Assembly (NCBI RefSeq): GCF_900604315.1
Contig: NZ_LR026978.1
Span: forward strand, 2,928,325 to 2,992,324
Direction of reading: 5' to 3'
Source: [Erwinia] mediterraneensis
Lineage (GTDB): Bacteria > Pseudomonadota > Gammaproteobacteria > Enterobacterales > Enterobacteriaceae
DNA length: 64,000 nucleotides
This document shows positions 57,090 to 64,000 of this stretch, piece after piece; position 1 is the stretch's first letter, and the number at the start of each line of letters is the position of its first letter. The notes under the pieces are model-generated. The model did no database searches. It worked only from the letters and a program-made list of their open reading frames with translations, and had not been told where the DNA came from. Position numbers and translations under genes: made by a program.

Positions 57090-57182
57090 TCATCGCAGAA
57101 GTCAGTTGTCTACCCTGCGCCGGGGCTTTGCCAGGCTGGCGCAAAGAGATCATTGCAAACATGGGGAAGTCAGGGGCGCGTG

Positions 57183-57794
57183 ATGAAAATAATTCAGACC
57201 CAGTTAAAGGATATGCCATCCTCCCTGCTGGCGGAGTTGGGAAGCTACCGTTACAGTGTATTTGCGCGCGGCGAAGGCTGGTCTTTACCGCCACGACTCA
57301 GTACTCCGGGACAGGAATATGATCGCTATGATAGATCTGACGTCACCTGGTTAATAGCCTGGAGCGCCCGATATGGCATCAGCGGTTGTGCCAGACTGAT
57401 GCCCTGGCAAGAGCCTGAGAACAGCGAGAATATCGTGTTGCCGTTCAGCCATGAAAAAGTATGGGAAATGTCACGTTTCTCAGCGCGACTGAAGGTAGAC
57501 CGTGAGTTACCGCTGACGATTCTCTGGCACGCCGTGCAGTTAGCGGAGTTGCATGGCATGGAGTACATTCTCAGCTCGGCCACTCCAATGCTGGAAAAGA
57601 TGTTTGAAGAGCATCAGGTAGTGTATGAACCGCTGACGCCAGGATTAATCCAGTCCGAAGATAATCTGTTCGCTATCCGCATTCCGGTTATTCAGCCCGC
57701 CCTGGCCGAAAAATATCGCGGCGCGCGTCGTTTCAGTCCGGAAGAGGTTCTTCCTTCTCTGGGTGTTTCCATTAACTGGCAAACCCATGGCTAA
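57183..57794 (+). CDS. LuxI-family acyl-homoserine-lactone synthase
   Basis: 203-aa synthase that would make an N-acyl-homoserine lactone from S-adenosylmethionine and acyl-ACP. All strongly conserved family residues are present with the correct spacing: Arg23, Phe27 and Trp33 (RYSVFARGEGW), Glu45-Asp47-Asp50 (EYDRYD), Arg71 (GCARLMPW), Phe88 (LPF), Glu95 and Arg98 (WEMSRF). The ATG at 57183 is preferred; the frame extends ten codons up to 57153. It lies in tandem after sdiA, with a lux-box-like palindrome between, an arrangement known from Pantoea and Erwinia (PhzI/ExpI-type synthases, thought to descend from the lost partner of SdiA). The acyl chain cannot be predicted. Confidence 0.92.
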   Translation: MKIIQTQLKDMPSSLLAELGSYRYSVFARGEGWSLPPRLSTPGQEYDRYDRSDVTWLIAWSARYGISGCARLMPWQEPENSENIVLPFSHEKVWEMSRFSARLKVDRELPLTILWHAVQLAELHGMEYILSSATPMLEKMFEEHQVVYEPLTPGLIQSEDNLFAIRIPVIQPALAEKYRGARRFSPEEVLPSLGVSINWQTHG

Positions 57795-57848
57795 TGGGGA
57801 AGCGTGAATACGCCCCGTTGGCCAGCACGGCATACAGGGGCGTGGCGC

Positions 57849-58073
57849 TTACTGCTGATAGGCCTTTTTGATTTGTTTGATGGTGTTACTAAACACCTCG
57901 GCCTTCGGATTCTCGCCTAACGTCTTAACATAACGCTCCATATTGATAATCACTTTTCCGGCATCCGCTTGCCCCATGCCTTTCAGAATCAGGGTCACCA
58001 TCATCTTCAGACAAGCGACTTCATCCGCCAGCGCCTGCGTTTCCGGTGAGGTAAAAAAATCTTCGTCGCTCAT
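57849..58073 (-). CDS. yecF: DUF2594 protein YecF
   Basis: 74-aa protein of unknown function. The core ALADEVACLKMMVTLILKGM and GQADAGKVIINMERYV is that of YecF. The start at 58073 (MSDEDFFTSPE) follows AAGGAGA; the frame extends 13 codons further. It is in its E. coli place between sdiA and uvrY, here separated from sdiA by the synthase gene with which it converges. Confidence 0.92.
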   Translation of the reverse strand: MSDEDFFTSPETQALADEVACLKMMVTLILKGMGQADAGKVIINMERYVKTLGENPKAEVFSNTIKQIKKAYQQ

Positions 58074-58504
58074 TTTCTCTCCTTGGTAATAGTGCAATAA
58101 AAACAGGGACATTTACCCTGACTCATACTCAATAAGTATATCACAGCGCGTTAAAAATTTTTTTGTCTCAAACTTTTCCTCGGAAATTTCTTGTTATGGT
58201 GTAAAGGGATTTTTATTAATTCATTGCGGTTCTTATTTAGAATGTGAAAATTCATTTCATGCTTAGCAAATAAATGCTAAAAAATTGAAATTTTATTAAC
58301 TTATTGAATTTTAATATCTTATATATTTTTCTGGCGTTTTATTTGCAAAAATCCGTTAAAAGTATGTGTTAACAGCGGGGGGGATAAAAACATCAAAAAT
58401 AGCCAAACCTGATGCTTGTTGATGTTCTTTTTAGTTAAAAACAGGTATGCTATGTATTCTGAAATAAGCTTTCCCTTCACTTTTAGCATTCGGAGTACTC
58501 CTCG
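58074..58504. other. AT-rich gene-free stretch upstream of uvrY
   Basis: 430 bases, the most AT-rich part of the window, divergent between yecF and uvrY. It contains no supported gene (a 71-aa minus-strand frame at 58319-58534 is an AT-rich shadow). It should carry the promoters of yecF and uvrY; in E. coli uvrY transcription depends on SdiA, but no second lux-type palindrome was found here. Confidence 0.55.
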
Positions 58505-59164
58505 TTGATCAGTGTGCTTCTTGTTGATGACCATGAACTGGTACGTGCCGGTATTCGCCGCATACTGGAGGACATGAAAGGTATTTTGGTCGCCGGAGAG
58601 GCCAGCTGCGGAGAGGATGCGGTTAAATGGTGTCGTAGCCAGCCGGTTGATGTAATTTTAATGGATATGAACATGCCGGGCATTGGCGGGCTGGAAGCCA
58701 CGCGCAAAATTGTGCGTTTTAATCCGGACATTAAGATCATTATGTTAACCATCCATACGGAAAATCCCTTGCCGGCGAAGGTCATGCAGGCAGGCGCGGC
58801 GGGCTATTTAAGCAAAGGCGCCGCGCCGCAGGAGGTGGTTAACGCGATCCGCTCTGTGCATGCGGGTCAGCGCTATATCGCGTCGGATATCGCGCAACAG
58901 ATGGCGCTGAGTCAGATTGAGCCGCAAAAAGCGGAATCTCCTTTCAGCTGTTTGTCGGAAAGGGAATTGCAGATTATGCTGATGATCACCAAAGGCCAAA
59001 AGGTGACAGAGATTTCTGAGCAGCTTAATCTCAGTCCTAAAACCGTTAACAGCTATCGTTACCGTATGTTCAGTAAATTGCATATCAGTGGCGACGTAGA
59101 GTTAACGCATCTTGCCATTCGCCATGGCTTGTTCAATGCGGAGCCGTTAATCAGTAGTGAGTGA
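58505..59164 (+). CDS. uvrY: Response regulator UvrY (BarA/UvrY system; TTG start)
   Basis: 219-aa NarL/FixJ-type response regulator, partner of the hybrid kinase BarA, that activates the sRNAs CsrB/CsrC. The receiver domain has the acidic pocket VDDH, phospho-acceptor Asp in [11 protein letters not shown] and Lys in YLSKGAAP. The C-terminal helix-turn-helix is [15 protein letters not shown] and [16 protein letters not shown]. The start is TTG at 58505, as in E. coli. It overlaps uvrC by 8 bases, so the two are translationally coupled. Confidence 0.95.
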   Translation: MISVLLVDDHELVRAGIRRILEDMKGILVAGEASCGEDAVKWCRSQPVDVILMDMNMPGIGGLEATRKIVRFNPDIKIIMLTIHTENPLPAKVMQAGAAGYLSKGAAPQEVVNAIRSVHAGQRYIASDIAQQMALSQIEPQKAESPFSCLSERELQIMLMITKGQKVTEISEQLNLSPKTVNSYRYRMFSKLHISGDVELTHLAIRHGLFNAEPLISSE

Positions 59165-60989
59165 AGTTTTCAATCCCAAAGCATTTCTCAGCACCGTGAC
59201 CAGCCAGCCTGGCGTCTACCGCATGTATGACGCCTCGGGCACCGTTATCTATGTCGGTAAAGCCAAAGATCTCAAAAAACGCCTCAGCAGCTATTTCCGC
59301 GCGCAACCAGGCAGCCGCAAAACGGAAGCGCTGGTCGCGAATATTCACCAGATTGATGTCACCGTAACGCACACCGAAACGGAAGCGCTTCTGCTTGAGC
59401 ATAATTATATTAAGCTCTATCAGCCGCGCTATAACGTACTGTTACGGGACGATAAATCTTATCCCTATATTTTCCTGAGCAGCGATCCCCATCCGCGTCT
59501 GGCAATGCATCGTGGCGCAAAACATGCCAAAGGCGAATATTTCGGGCCCTTTCCTAACGGTTACGCCGTGCGTGAAACGCTGGCGCTGCTGCAAAAAGTC
59601 TTTCCCATTCGCCAGTGCGAGAATAGCGTGTACCGCAATCGCTCGCGTCCCTGCCTGCAATATCAGATTGGACGCTGTCTCGGCCCTTGCGTGGCCGGTC
59701 TGGTGAGCGAAGAGGAGTATGTGCAACAGACTGAGTATGTGCGGCTCTTTCTCGCCGGTAAAGACGATCAGGTGTTGAATATGCTGGTGAAGCGTATGGA
59801 GGAGGCGAGCCAGGGATTGCGCTTCGAAGAGGCGGCACGACTGCGGGATCAGATTCAGGCGGTACGACGTATCACAGAGAAACAGTTTGTCTCTAATCAG
59901 GGGGATGACCTGGATGTGATGAGCGTGGCCTATGAAGCGGGCATGGCCTGCCTGCATGTGCTTTTTATTCGTCAGGGTAAGGTACTGGGCAGCCGCAGCT
60001 ATTTCCCTAAAGTCCCGGCAGATACCGAGCTGGCAGAAGTGGTGCAAACCTTTGTAGGGCAATTTTACCTGCAGGGCAGTGAAGCACGCACCTTACCGGG
60101 GGAAATACTGTTAGATTTTGACCTGCCTGAGCGCGAATTGCTGGCGGAATCGCTCAGCGAGCTGGCGGGGCGACGCGTCAATATTCAGAGCAAACCGCGC
60201 GGAGATCGGGCTCGCTATCTTAAACTCGCGCGTACTAATGCCGGAACGGCACTGGTTACCCGTCTATCTCAGCAGTCCACTATCCAGCAGCGTCTGGCGG
60301 CGTTAGCCGAGTTCCTGCATCTGGATCAGATTAACCGCATGGAGTGTTTCGATATCAGCCATACCATGGGCGAGCAAACCATCGCCTCCTGTGTGGTTTT
60401 TGACCATAACGGACCGCTGCGTGCAGATTACCGTCGCTACAATATCGTTGGCATCACGCCGGGCGATGACTATGCAGCGATGAATCAGGTCCTGCGTCGA
60501 CGTTATGACAAAGCACTGGAAGAAAATAAAGTGCCTGATGTCATTCTGATCGACGGTGGCAAAGGGCAACTGGCGCAGGCGAAAAATGTTTTCGCCGAAC
60601 TGAATGTGCCCTGGGATAAAGATCGGCCCATTTTGTTGGGCGTGGCGAAGGGAAGCGATCGCAAAGCGGGACTGGAAACGCTCTTTTTTGAGCCGGAAGG
60701 GGAGGGCTTTTCGCTGCCGTCCGACTCGCCAGCGCTGCATGTGATCCAGCATATTCGTGATGATGCTCACAATCATGCAATTTCGGGTCACCGTAAAAAA
60801 CGGGCAAAAGTGAAAAACACCAGCGCGCTGGAAAGTATCGAAGGAATTGGACCGAAACGGCGTCAGCAACTGCTTAAATACATGGGTGGCCTGCAACCCT
60901 TACTGAACGCCAGCGTGGAAGAGATTGCCAAAGTTCCGGGTATCTCATTCGCTCTGGCTGAAAAAATCTACTACTCCCTGAAAAACTAA
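59157..60989 (+). CDS. uvrC: Excinuclease ABC subunit UvrC (GTG start)
   Basis: 610-aa nucleotide-excision-repair nuclease, same length as the E. coli protein, that makes both incisions at UvrB-bound lesions. The GIY-YIG nuclease domain (residues 10-95: [23 protein letters not shown]) cuts 3'. A UVR motif ([11 protein letters not shown], about 210) binds UvrB. The C-terminal RNase-H-like domain ([35 protein letters not shown]) cuts 5', and a tandem helix-hairpin-helix ends the protein. The start is GTG at 59157, inside uvrY. Confidence 0.97.
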   Translation: MSEVFNPKAFLSTVTSQPGVYRMYDASGTVIYVGKAKDLKKRLSSYFRAQPGSRKTEALVANIHQIDVTVTHTETEALLLEHNYIKLYQPRYNVLLRDDKSYPYIFLSSDPHPRLAMHRGAKHAKGEYFGPFPNGYAVRETLALLQKVFPIRQCENSVYRNRSRPCLQYQIGRCLGPCVAGLVSEEEYVQQTEYVRLFLAGKDDQVLNMLVKRMEEASQGLRFEEAARLRDQIQAVRRITEKQFVSNQGDDLDVMSVAYEAGMACLHVLFIRQGKVLGSRSYFPKVPADTELAEVVQTFVGQFYLQGSEARTLPGEILLDFDLPERELLAESLSELAGRRVNIQSKPRGDRARYLKLARTNAGTALVTRLSQQSTIQQRLAALAEFLHLDQINRMECFDISHTMGEQTIASCVVFDHNGPLRADYRRYNIVGITPGDDYAAMNQVLRRRYDKALEENKVPDVILIDGGKGQLAQAKNVFAELNVPWDKDRPILLGVAKGSDRKAGLETLFFEPEGEGFSLPSDSPALHVIQHIRDDAHNHAISGHRKKRAKVKNTSALESIEGIGPKRRQQLLKYMGGLQPLLNASVEEIAKVPGISFALAEKIYYSLKN

Positions 60990-61057
60990 CGTTGAAACAG
61001 GGGGGGCAATGTAGGAACATACATTAAATTATACCCATTCCAGACAGTTACCGGCAT

Positions 61058-61606
61058 ATGCAATTTAACATTCCGACGTGTCTTACCCTGTTTCGTGTCG
61101 TTCTGATTCCGTTTTTTGTCCTGGCGTTCTACTTACCCTTTCACTGGGCGCCCTTTGTTACCGCCCTGATCTTCGTGGTCGCGGCGGTGACTGACTGGTT
61201 TGATGGGTTTCTGGCGCGCCGCTGGAAACAGACAACCCGTTTCGGAGCCTTTCTCGATCCTGTTGCTGACAAAGTGATGGTGGCAATCGCATTAGTGCTG
61301 GTGGCAGAACATTTCCATTCCTGGTGGATTACGCTGCCCGCAGCGACCATGATTGCCCGCGAAATTATTATCTCTGCGCTGCGTGAGTGGATGGCTGAGA
61401 TCGGCAAGCGCAGCAGCGTCGCCGTCTCCTGGATAGGCAAAGTGAAAACCACGGCACAAATGCTGTCGCTGGTCGCGCTGCTCTGGCGACCTGACAGCAC
61501 GGTAACAGGTGTCGGAGTGCTGGCGCTCTATATCGCTGCGGTGCTTACCTTCTGGTCAATGTTCCAGTATCTCAACGCCGCACGTGGCGATCTGTTCGAA
61601 CGGTGA
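61058..61606 (+). CDS. pgsA: CDP-diacylglycerol-glycerol-3-phosphate 3-phosphatidyltransferase PgsA
   Basis: 182-aa inner-membrane enzyme that makes phosphatidylglycerol phosphate. The CDP-alcohol phosphotransferase signature D-G-x2-A-R-x8-G-x3-D-x3-D is complete: [19 protein letters not shown] followed by PVAD. Five to six hydrophobic helices are present. The start at 61058 ([20 protein letters not shown]) is the family start. It lies after uvrC and before the glycine-cysteine-leucine tRNA cluster, as in E. coli. Confidence 0.97.
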   Translation: MQFNIPTCLTLFRVVLIPFFVLAFYLPFHWAPFVTALIFVVAAVTDWFDGFLARRWKQTTRFGAFLDPVADKVMVAIALVLVAEHFHSWWITLPAATMIAREIIISALREWMAEIGKRSSVAVSWIGKVKTTAQMLSLVALLWRPDSTVTGVGVLALYIAAVLTFWSMFQYLNAARGDLFER

Positions 61607-61759
61607 TCGATGCGATTTAAAAAGCAGCAAACGCACGCGACGTGCGGATAATTTTATTGACTCATTGCGTCAGGTCAGTAGAATGCATCGCATCAAACGG
61701 CGGCGAGTCTGCCAGAAGATAAAGTAAATCAGCAGGTTCGACAGCATCGCTGTTATAAA

Positions 61760-61835
<76 letters not shown>

Positions 61836-61877
61836 GATTTATGTTTCAGGCCATAGCCTGAAGTACTGCAGAATTAA

Positions 61878-61951
61878 GGCGCGTTGGCAGAGTGGCCATG
61901 CAGCGGATTGCAAATCCGTCCACCTCGGTTCGACTCCGGGACGCGCCTCCA
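61878..61951 (+). tRNA. cysT: tRNA-Cys (anticodon GCA)
   Basis: 74 nt from GGCGCGT to CCA (61949-61951). Acceptor stem GGCGCGT/ACGCGCC; anticodon loop TTGCAAA; T-loop TTCGACT. Confidence 0.97.
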
Positions 61952-61962
61952 CTTTACACCCT

Positions 61963-62049
61963 GCCCGGGTGGTGAAATCGGTAGACACAAGGGATTTAAA
62001 ATCCCTCGGCTGTATGGCTGTGCGGGTTCAAGTCCCGCCCCGGGCACCA
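61963..62049 (+). tRNA. leuZ: tRNA-Leu (anticodon TAA)
   Basis: 87-nt class II tRNA from GCCCGGG to CCA (62047-62049). Acceptor stem GCCCGGG/CCCGGGC; anticodon loop TTTAAAA (TAA); variable arm CGGCTGTATGGCTG. It closes the cluster. No repeated copy of its 3' end (as an integrated island would leave) was seen in the remaining 2 kb. Confidence 0.96.
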
Positions 62050-62339
62050 TCGCGTTACCGATTAAAAATCCCAAATGAAACAAAGCAATAAAGCAGTGAT
62101 GTCGTGACCGCCGAGATGAAGTGAATCCCATTTGTTGGACACTTTATTATATGGCGGTTTTTTTGTGTCTGCGGCCGGTTTCCTGATATCCATTGTCTGT
62201 TTTTTGCCTGTCACCACCGCCACCCCGGTAATTTTACCTCTGGCGCGAGGCGGATGGCTTTGTGCAGATTCAGTAACCGGGAAGCGGCGACTGCCGGGTG
62301 CAGGAGCCTAAAGATAATTGGTTCAAGTTACAGAAGCGC

Positions 62340-62822
62340 TTAGTTTTCAAGTGCAGCAAGGATTACGGCTTCCATTTTCTCCGGGGTGGTGATCGGTGCA
62401 AAACGCTTGACTGGTTTACCGTCGCGTCCGATCAGAAACTTCGTAAAGTTCCATTTGATCCGCCCGCCCAGCATGCCGGGCAATTCGTCTTTCAGGTAAC
62501 GAAACACCGGATGCGTTAAGGCACCATTGACCTCCACTTTCTCGAACATCGGGAAGCTCACACCATAGTTGATGTGGCAGGTCTGCGCGATTTCGTCAGC
62601 ATCACCGGGTTCCTGCTTACCGAACTGGTTGCAGGGAAAACCAAGCACCACCAGACCCCGGGCGGCGTACTTCCTGTAGAGCGATTCAAGGCCTGCATAT
62701 TGTGGCGTAAATCCACAATGGCTGGCGGTATTAACCACGAGAACCAGCTTGCCAGCGTAGTCGGCCATAGGAATAAGCTGGCCGCTCAGACTGGTGGCAG
62801 TAAATTGATGAAAAGTGGTCAT
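62340..62822 (-). CDS. Glutathione peroxidase (thioredoxin/glutathione peroxidase family, Cys type)
   Basis: 160-aa peroxidase of the GPx family that reduces hydroperoxides. The catalytic Cys is in VNTASHCGFTPQYAGL, the Gln in GFPCNQFGKQEPG and the Trp-Asn pair in IKWNFTKFLIG, the usual tetrad. The start at 62822 (MTTFHQFTATSLSG) follows GAGGA; the frame extends eight codons up. It resembles BtuE/GpxA but lies outside the btu locus, so the exact symbol is left open. No E. coli counterpart occurs at this site, where yecA follows leuZ. Confidence 0.9.
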   Translation of the reverse strand: MTTFHQFTATSLSGQLIPMADYAGKLVLVVNTASHCGFTPQYAGLESLYRKYAARGLVVLGFPCNQFGKQEPGDADEIAQTCHINYGVSFPMFEKVEVNGALTHPVFRYLKDELPGMLGGRIKWNFTKFLIGRDGKPVKRFAPITTPEKMEAVILAALEN

Positions 62823-63421
62823 GTCGAAATCCTCAGCATTACTCACTTCGCAGATGCGTTATGTAAGACAGGATAATGGCCTGTCGATCAGAATTACACA
62901 TTTTCCATGTCCGCATGAACAGCACTGACGAATTCCGGGTAGATGCTGAAGCAGGGCACAGGATCCAGCTTACGAAACGCATTGATTACAGCACTTCAAC
63001 CCAATGATCTTCATGAACCTGTCTTTCCAGAGCACGGAAATAAAGTTAGCGCCAAACCTTTTCCCTGAGAAAGAGGGTTATTACCAGGCATGCTCTGCGT
63101 AACCTCAGCCGAATGATGCAGCCAGAGAATTATGTAAACCATTGTAATAAAACGGACAGGGTGACAGAAATAAGAAGCGTGCCGGATAATCAAGCGCGGT
63201 TAAGCAGCACGGCACGGGCAGACGGCGTCATCGGGACACCTGCTTAAAGTCTGAGCACTCCCCGGAAAATAAACATTGTATATATATAAGCGATCGCTTA
63301 CTTTTATATTAACACGAAGCAAACGAGCAGCCTTTAGCTTCGGCGTCAACCGATCAGACCAGGGATTACCCGCTCCGTGTCTGCATCGATCAATCCGCGG
63401 GATACTCTGAAAGGAAATATT
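62823..63421. other. Gene-free stretch between the peroxidase and the aldehyde dehydrogenase
   Basis: 600 bases without a supported gene; the longest frame is 60 aa (63011-63193, minus) with no family resemblance. The right end is AT-rich and carries the palindrome at 63287-63300, so the promoter of the dehydrogenase is likely here. Confidence 0.55.
63287..63300. promoter_or_regulatory. Palindrome upstream of the aldehyde dehydrogenase, operator-like
   Basis: TAAGCGATCGCTTA, a perfect 14-bp palindrome flanked by AT-rich promoter-like sequence, 122 bases before the ATG. The form is like operators of TetR-type repressors; no regulator gene is visible in the window, and the assignment is a guess from shape and place. 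Confidence 0.4.
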
Positions 63422-64000
63422 ATGGAACGCTCGAATTTGACTGAAGCTGCAAAGAACTGGATCAACGGTAGCTGGAACAACGGAGGCACGATCAGGCAGG
63501 CGGTCAGCCCTTCGACCGGCCAGCCGCTGGGAAGTTACCTCGACATCGGCGCAGATGAAGCGCGCCAGGCGATTGAGGCTGCCCGCACTGCTTTCGACAC
63601 AACAAGCTGGTCCAAAGAACGCTCCCTGCGCTCGCGTGCCCTGTCCGAGCTGGCTGATGAAGTCGCCAAACGGATGGACGAGATGGCAATCCAGCTCGCA
63701 CGTGAAGGGGGCAAGCTGCTGGCGCAGACCCGGTGGGAACTGGCATTAACGGTAGAGTGGCTGCGTTATGGTGCCGCCACCGCACTCTTGCAGACCGGTG
63801 GACGCGCCCTTGAGGCCGCGCCGGGAATGCACTTTCATTCCGATCCCGAACCTCTTGGCGTTGTGGGGGTGATCTCGCCCTGGAACTCACCCATCATCCT
63901 GTCAGTACGCGCTGTTGCTCCCGCCCTGGCTGCCGGATGCACGGTGGTACTGAAACTGCCGCATCAAACCGCGCTTACCAATGCACTGTTTTCCCGGGCA
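63422..64000 (+). CDS. Aldehyde dehydrogenase family protein, 3' end cut by window
   Basis: 193 residues of an NAD(P)-dependent aldehyde dehydrogenase, open to the window end. Features: NWINGSWNNGG at the start, SPSTGQPLGSYLDIGADEA, and the cofactor-binding segment PEPLGVVGVISPWNSPIILS; the catalytic Cys and Glu lie outside. The ATG at 63422 is preceded by AAAGGAAATATT. It is not the same gene as the dehydrogenase at 48.5 kb, although both belong to one superfamily. Substrate unknown. Confidence 0.85.
   Translation, partial: MERSNLTEAAKNWINGSWNNGGTIRQAVSPSTGQPLGSYLDIGADEARQAIEAARTAFDTTSWSKERSLRSRALSELADEVAKRMDEMAIQLAREGGKLLAQTRWELALTVEWLRYGAATALLQTGGRALEAAPGMHFHSDPEPLGVVGVISPWNSPIILSVRAVAPALAAGCTVVLKLPHQTALTNALFSRA

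Noticed and set aside
61874..62131. 85-aa frame across tRNA-Cys and tRNA-Leu
   Set aside because: Antisense translation of tRNA genes.
62050..63421. Genomic island integrated at leuZ
   Set aside because: No integrase gene and no repeat of the tRNA 3' end in the rest of the window; the window is too short to exclude a distant end.

Overview
The window is chromosomal DNA of a member of the Enterobacterales, most likely the Erwiniaceae (Pantoea/Erwinia/Mixta group). This rests on gene content and order. Almost every protein is a close, full-length counterpart of an E. coli protein, the run ldtD-mepK-gloC-aspC-ompF-asnS-pncB-pepN is intact, and sdiA carries its own acyl-homoserine-lactone synthase gene, as is known in Pantoea and Erwinia but not in E. 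coli. The genus is an inference. No plasmid, phage, insertion sequence or CRISPR array is visible.

Layout. (1) 1-15.9 kb: peptidoglycan 3-3 cross-link enzymes (ldtD, cut by the window edge, and mepK), gloC, aspC, the porin ompF with its conserved leader, asnS, pncB, pepN, and the sulfonate-sulfur operon ssuEADCB. (2) 15.9-19.0 kb: a 770-bp gene-free stretch, then a two-gene surface-polysaccharide module (GT2 glycosyltransferase and Wzx-like flippase) where E. coli K-12 has fimbrial genes. (3) 19.1-33.7 kb: pyrD, zapC, ycbX, rlmKL, uup, pqiABC, rmf (short), a 19-cysteine copper-storage-type four-helix protein, fabA with FadR- and FabR-like operators, ycbZ and matP. (4) 33.7-46.1 kb: ompA, sulA with a LexA box, sxy, yccFS, helD, mgsA, yccT, yccU, hspQ with a heat-shock promoter, rlmI, acyP, tusE and yccA. 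(5) 46.3-51.3 kb: two tandem tRNA-Ser(UGA) genes, agp with a repetitive tail, an NAD-type semialdehyde dehydrogenase, yccJ, wrbA and a short KGG-repeat stress protein. (6) 51.5-55.8 kb: a junction block with a YdjM-type membrane hydrolase, a structured intergenic stretch, a cycA-type permease, an extensin-like protein and a DUF4396 membrane protein. (7) 56.3-62.0 kb: a second E. coli-syntenic block (sdiA, luxI-type synthase, yecF, uvrY, uvrC, pgsA, tRNA-Gly/Cys/Leu). (8) 62.3-64.0 kb: a glutathione peroxidase and the start of an aldehyde dehydrogenase cut by the window end.

Most of the window is ordinary core genome. In E. coli K-12 the first block lies near 1 Mb and the sdiA-leuZ block near 2 Mb, so the 51-56 kb stretch is a synteny junction. 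The most interesting element is the sdiA/luxI pair. The synthase keeps the family's active-site residues, the receptor keeps the ligand-pocket residues, and a perfect 20-bp palindrome of lux-box type lies between them. It looks like a complete quorum-sensing circuit beside uvrY, the response regulator of the BarA/UvrY-Csr cascade. Related pairs are already known in this group, so it is not a wholly new system.
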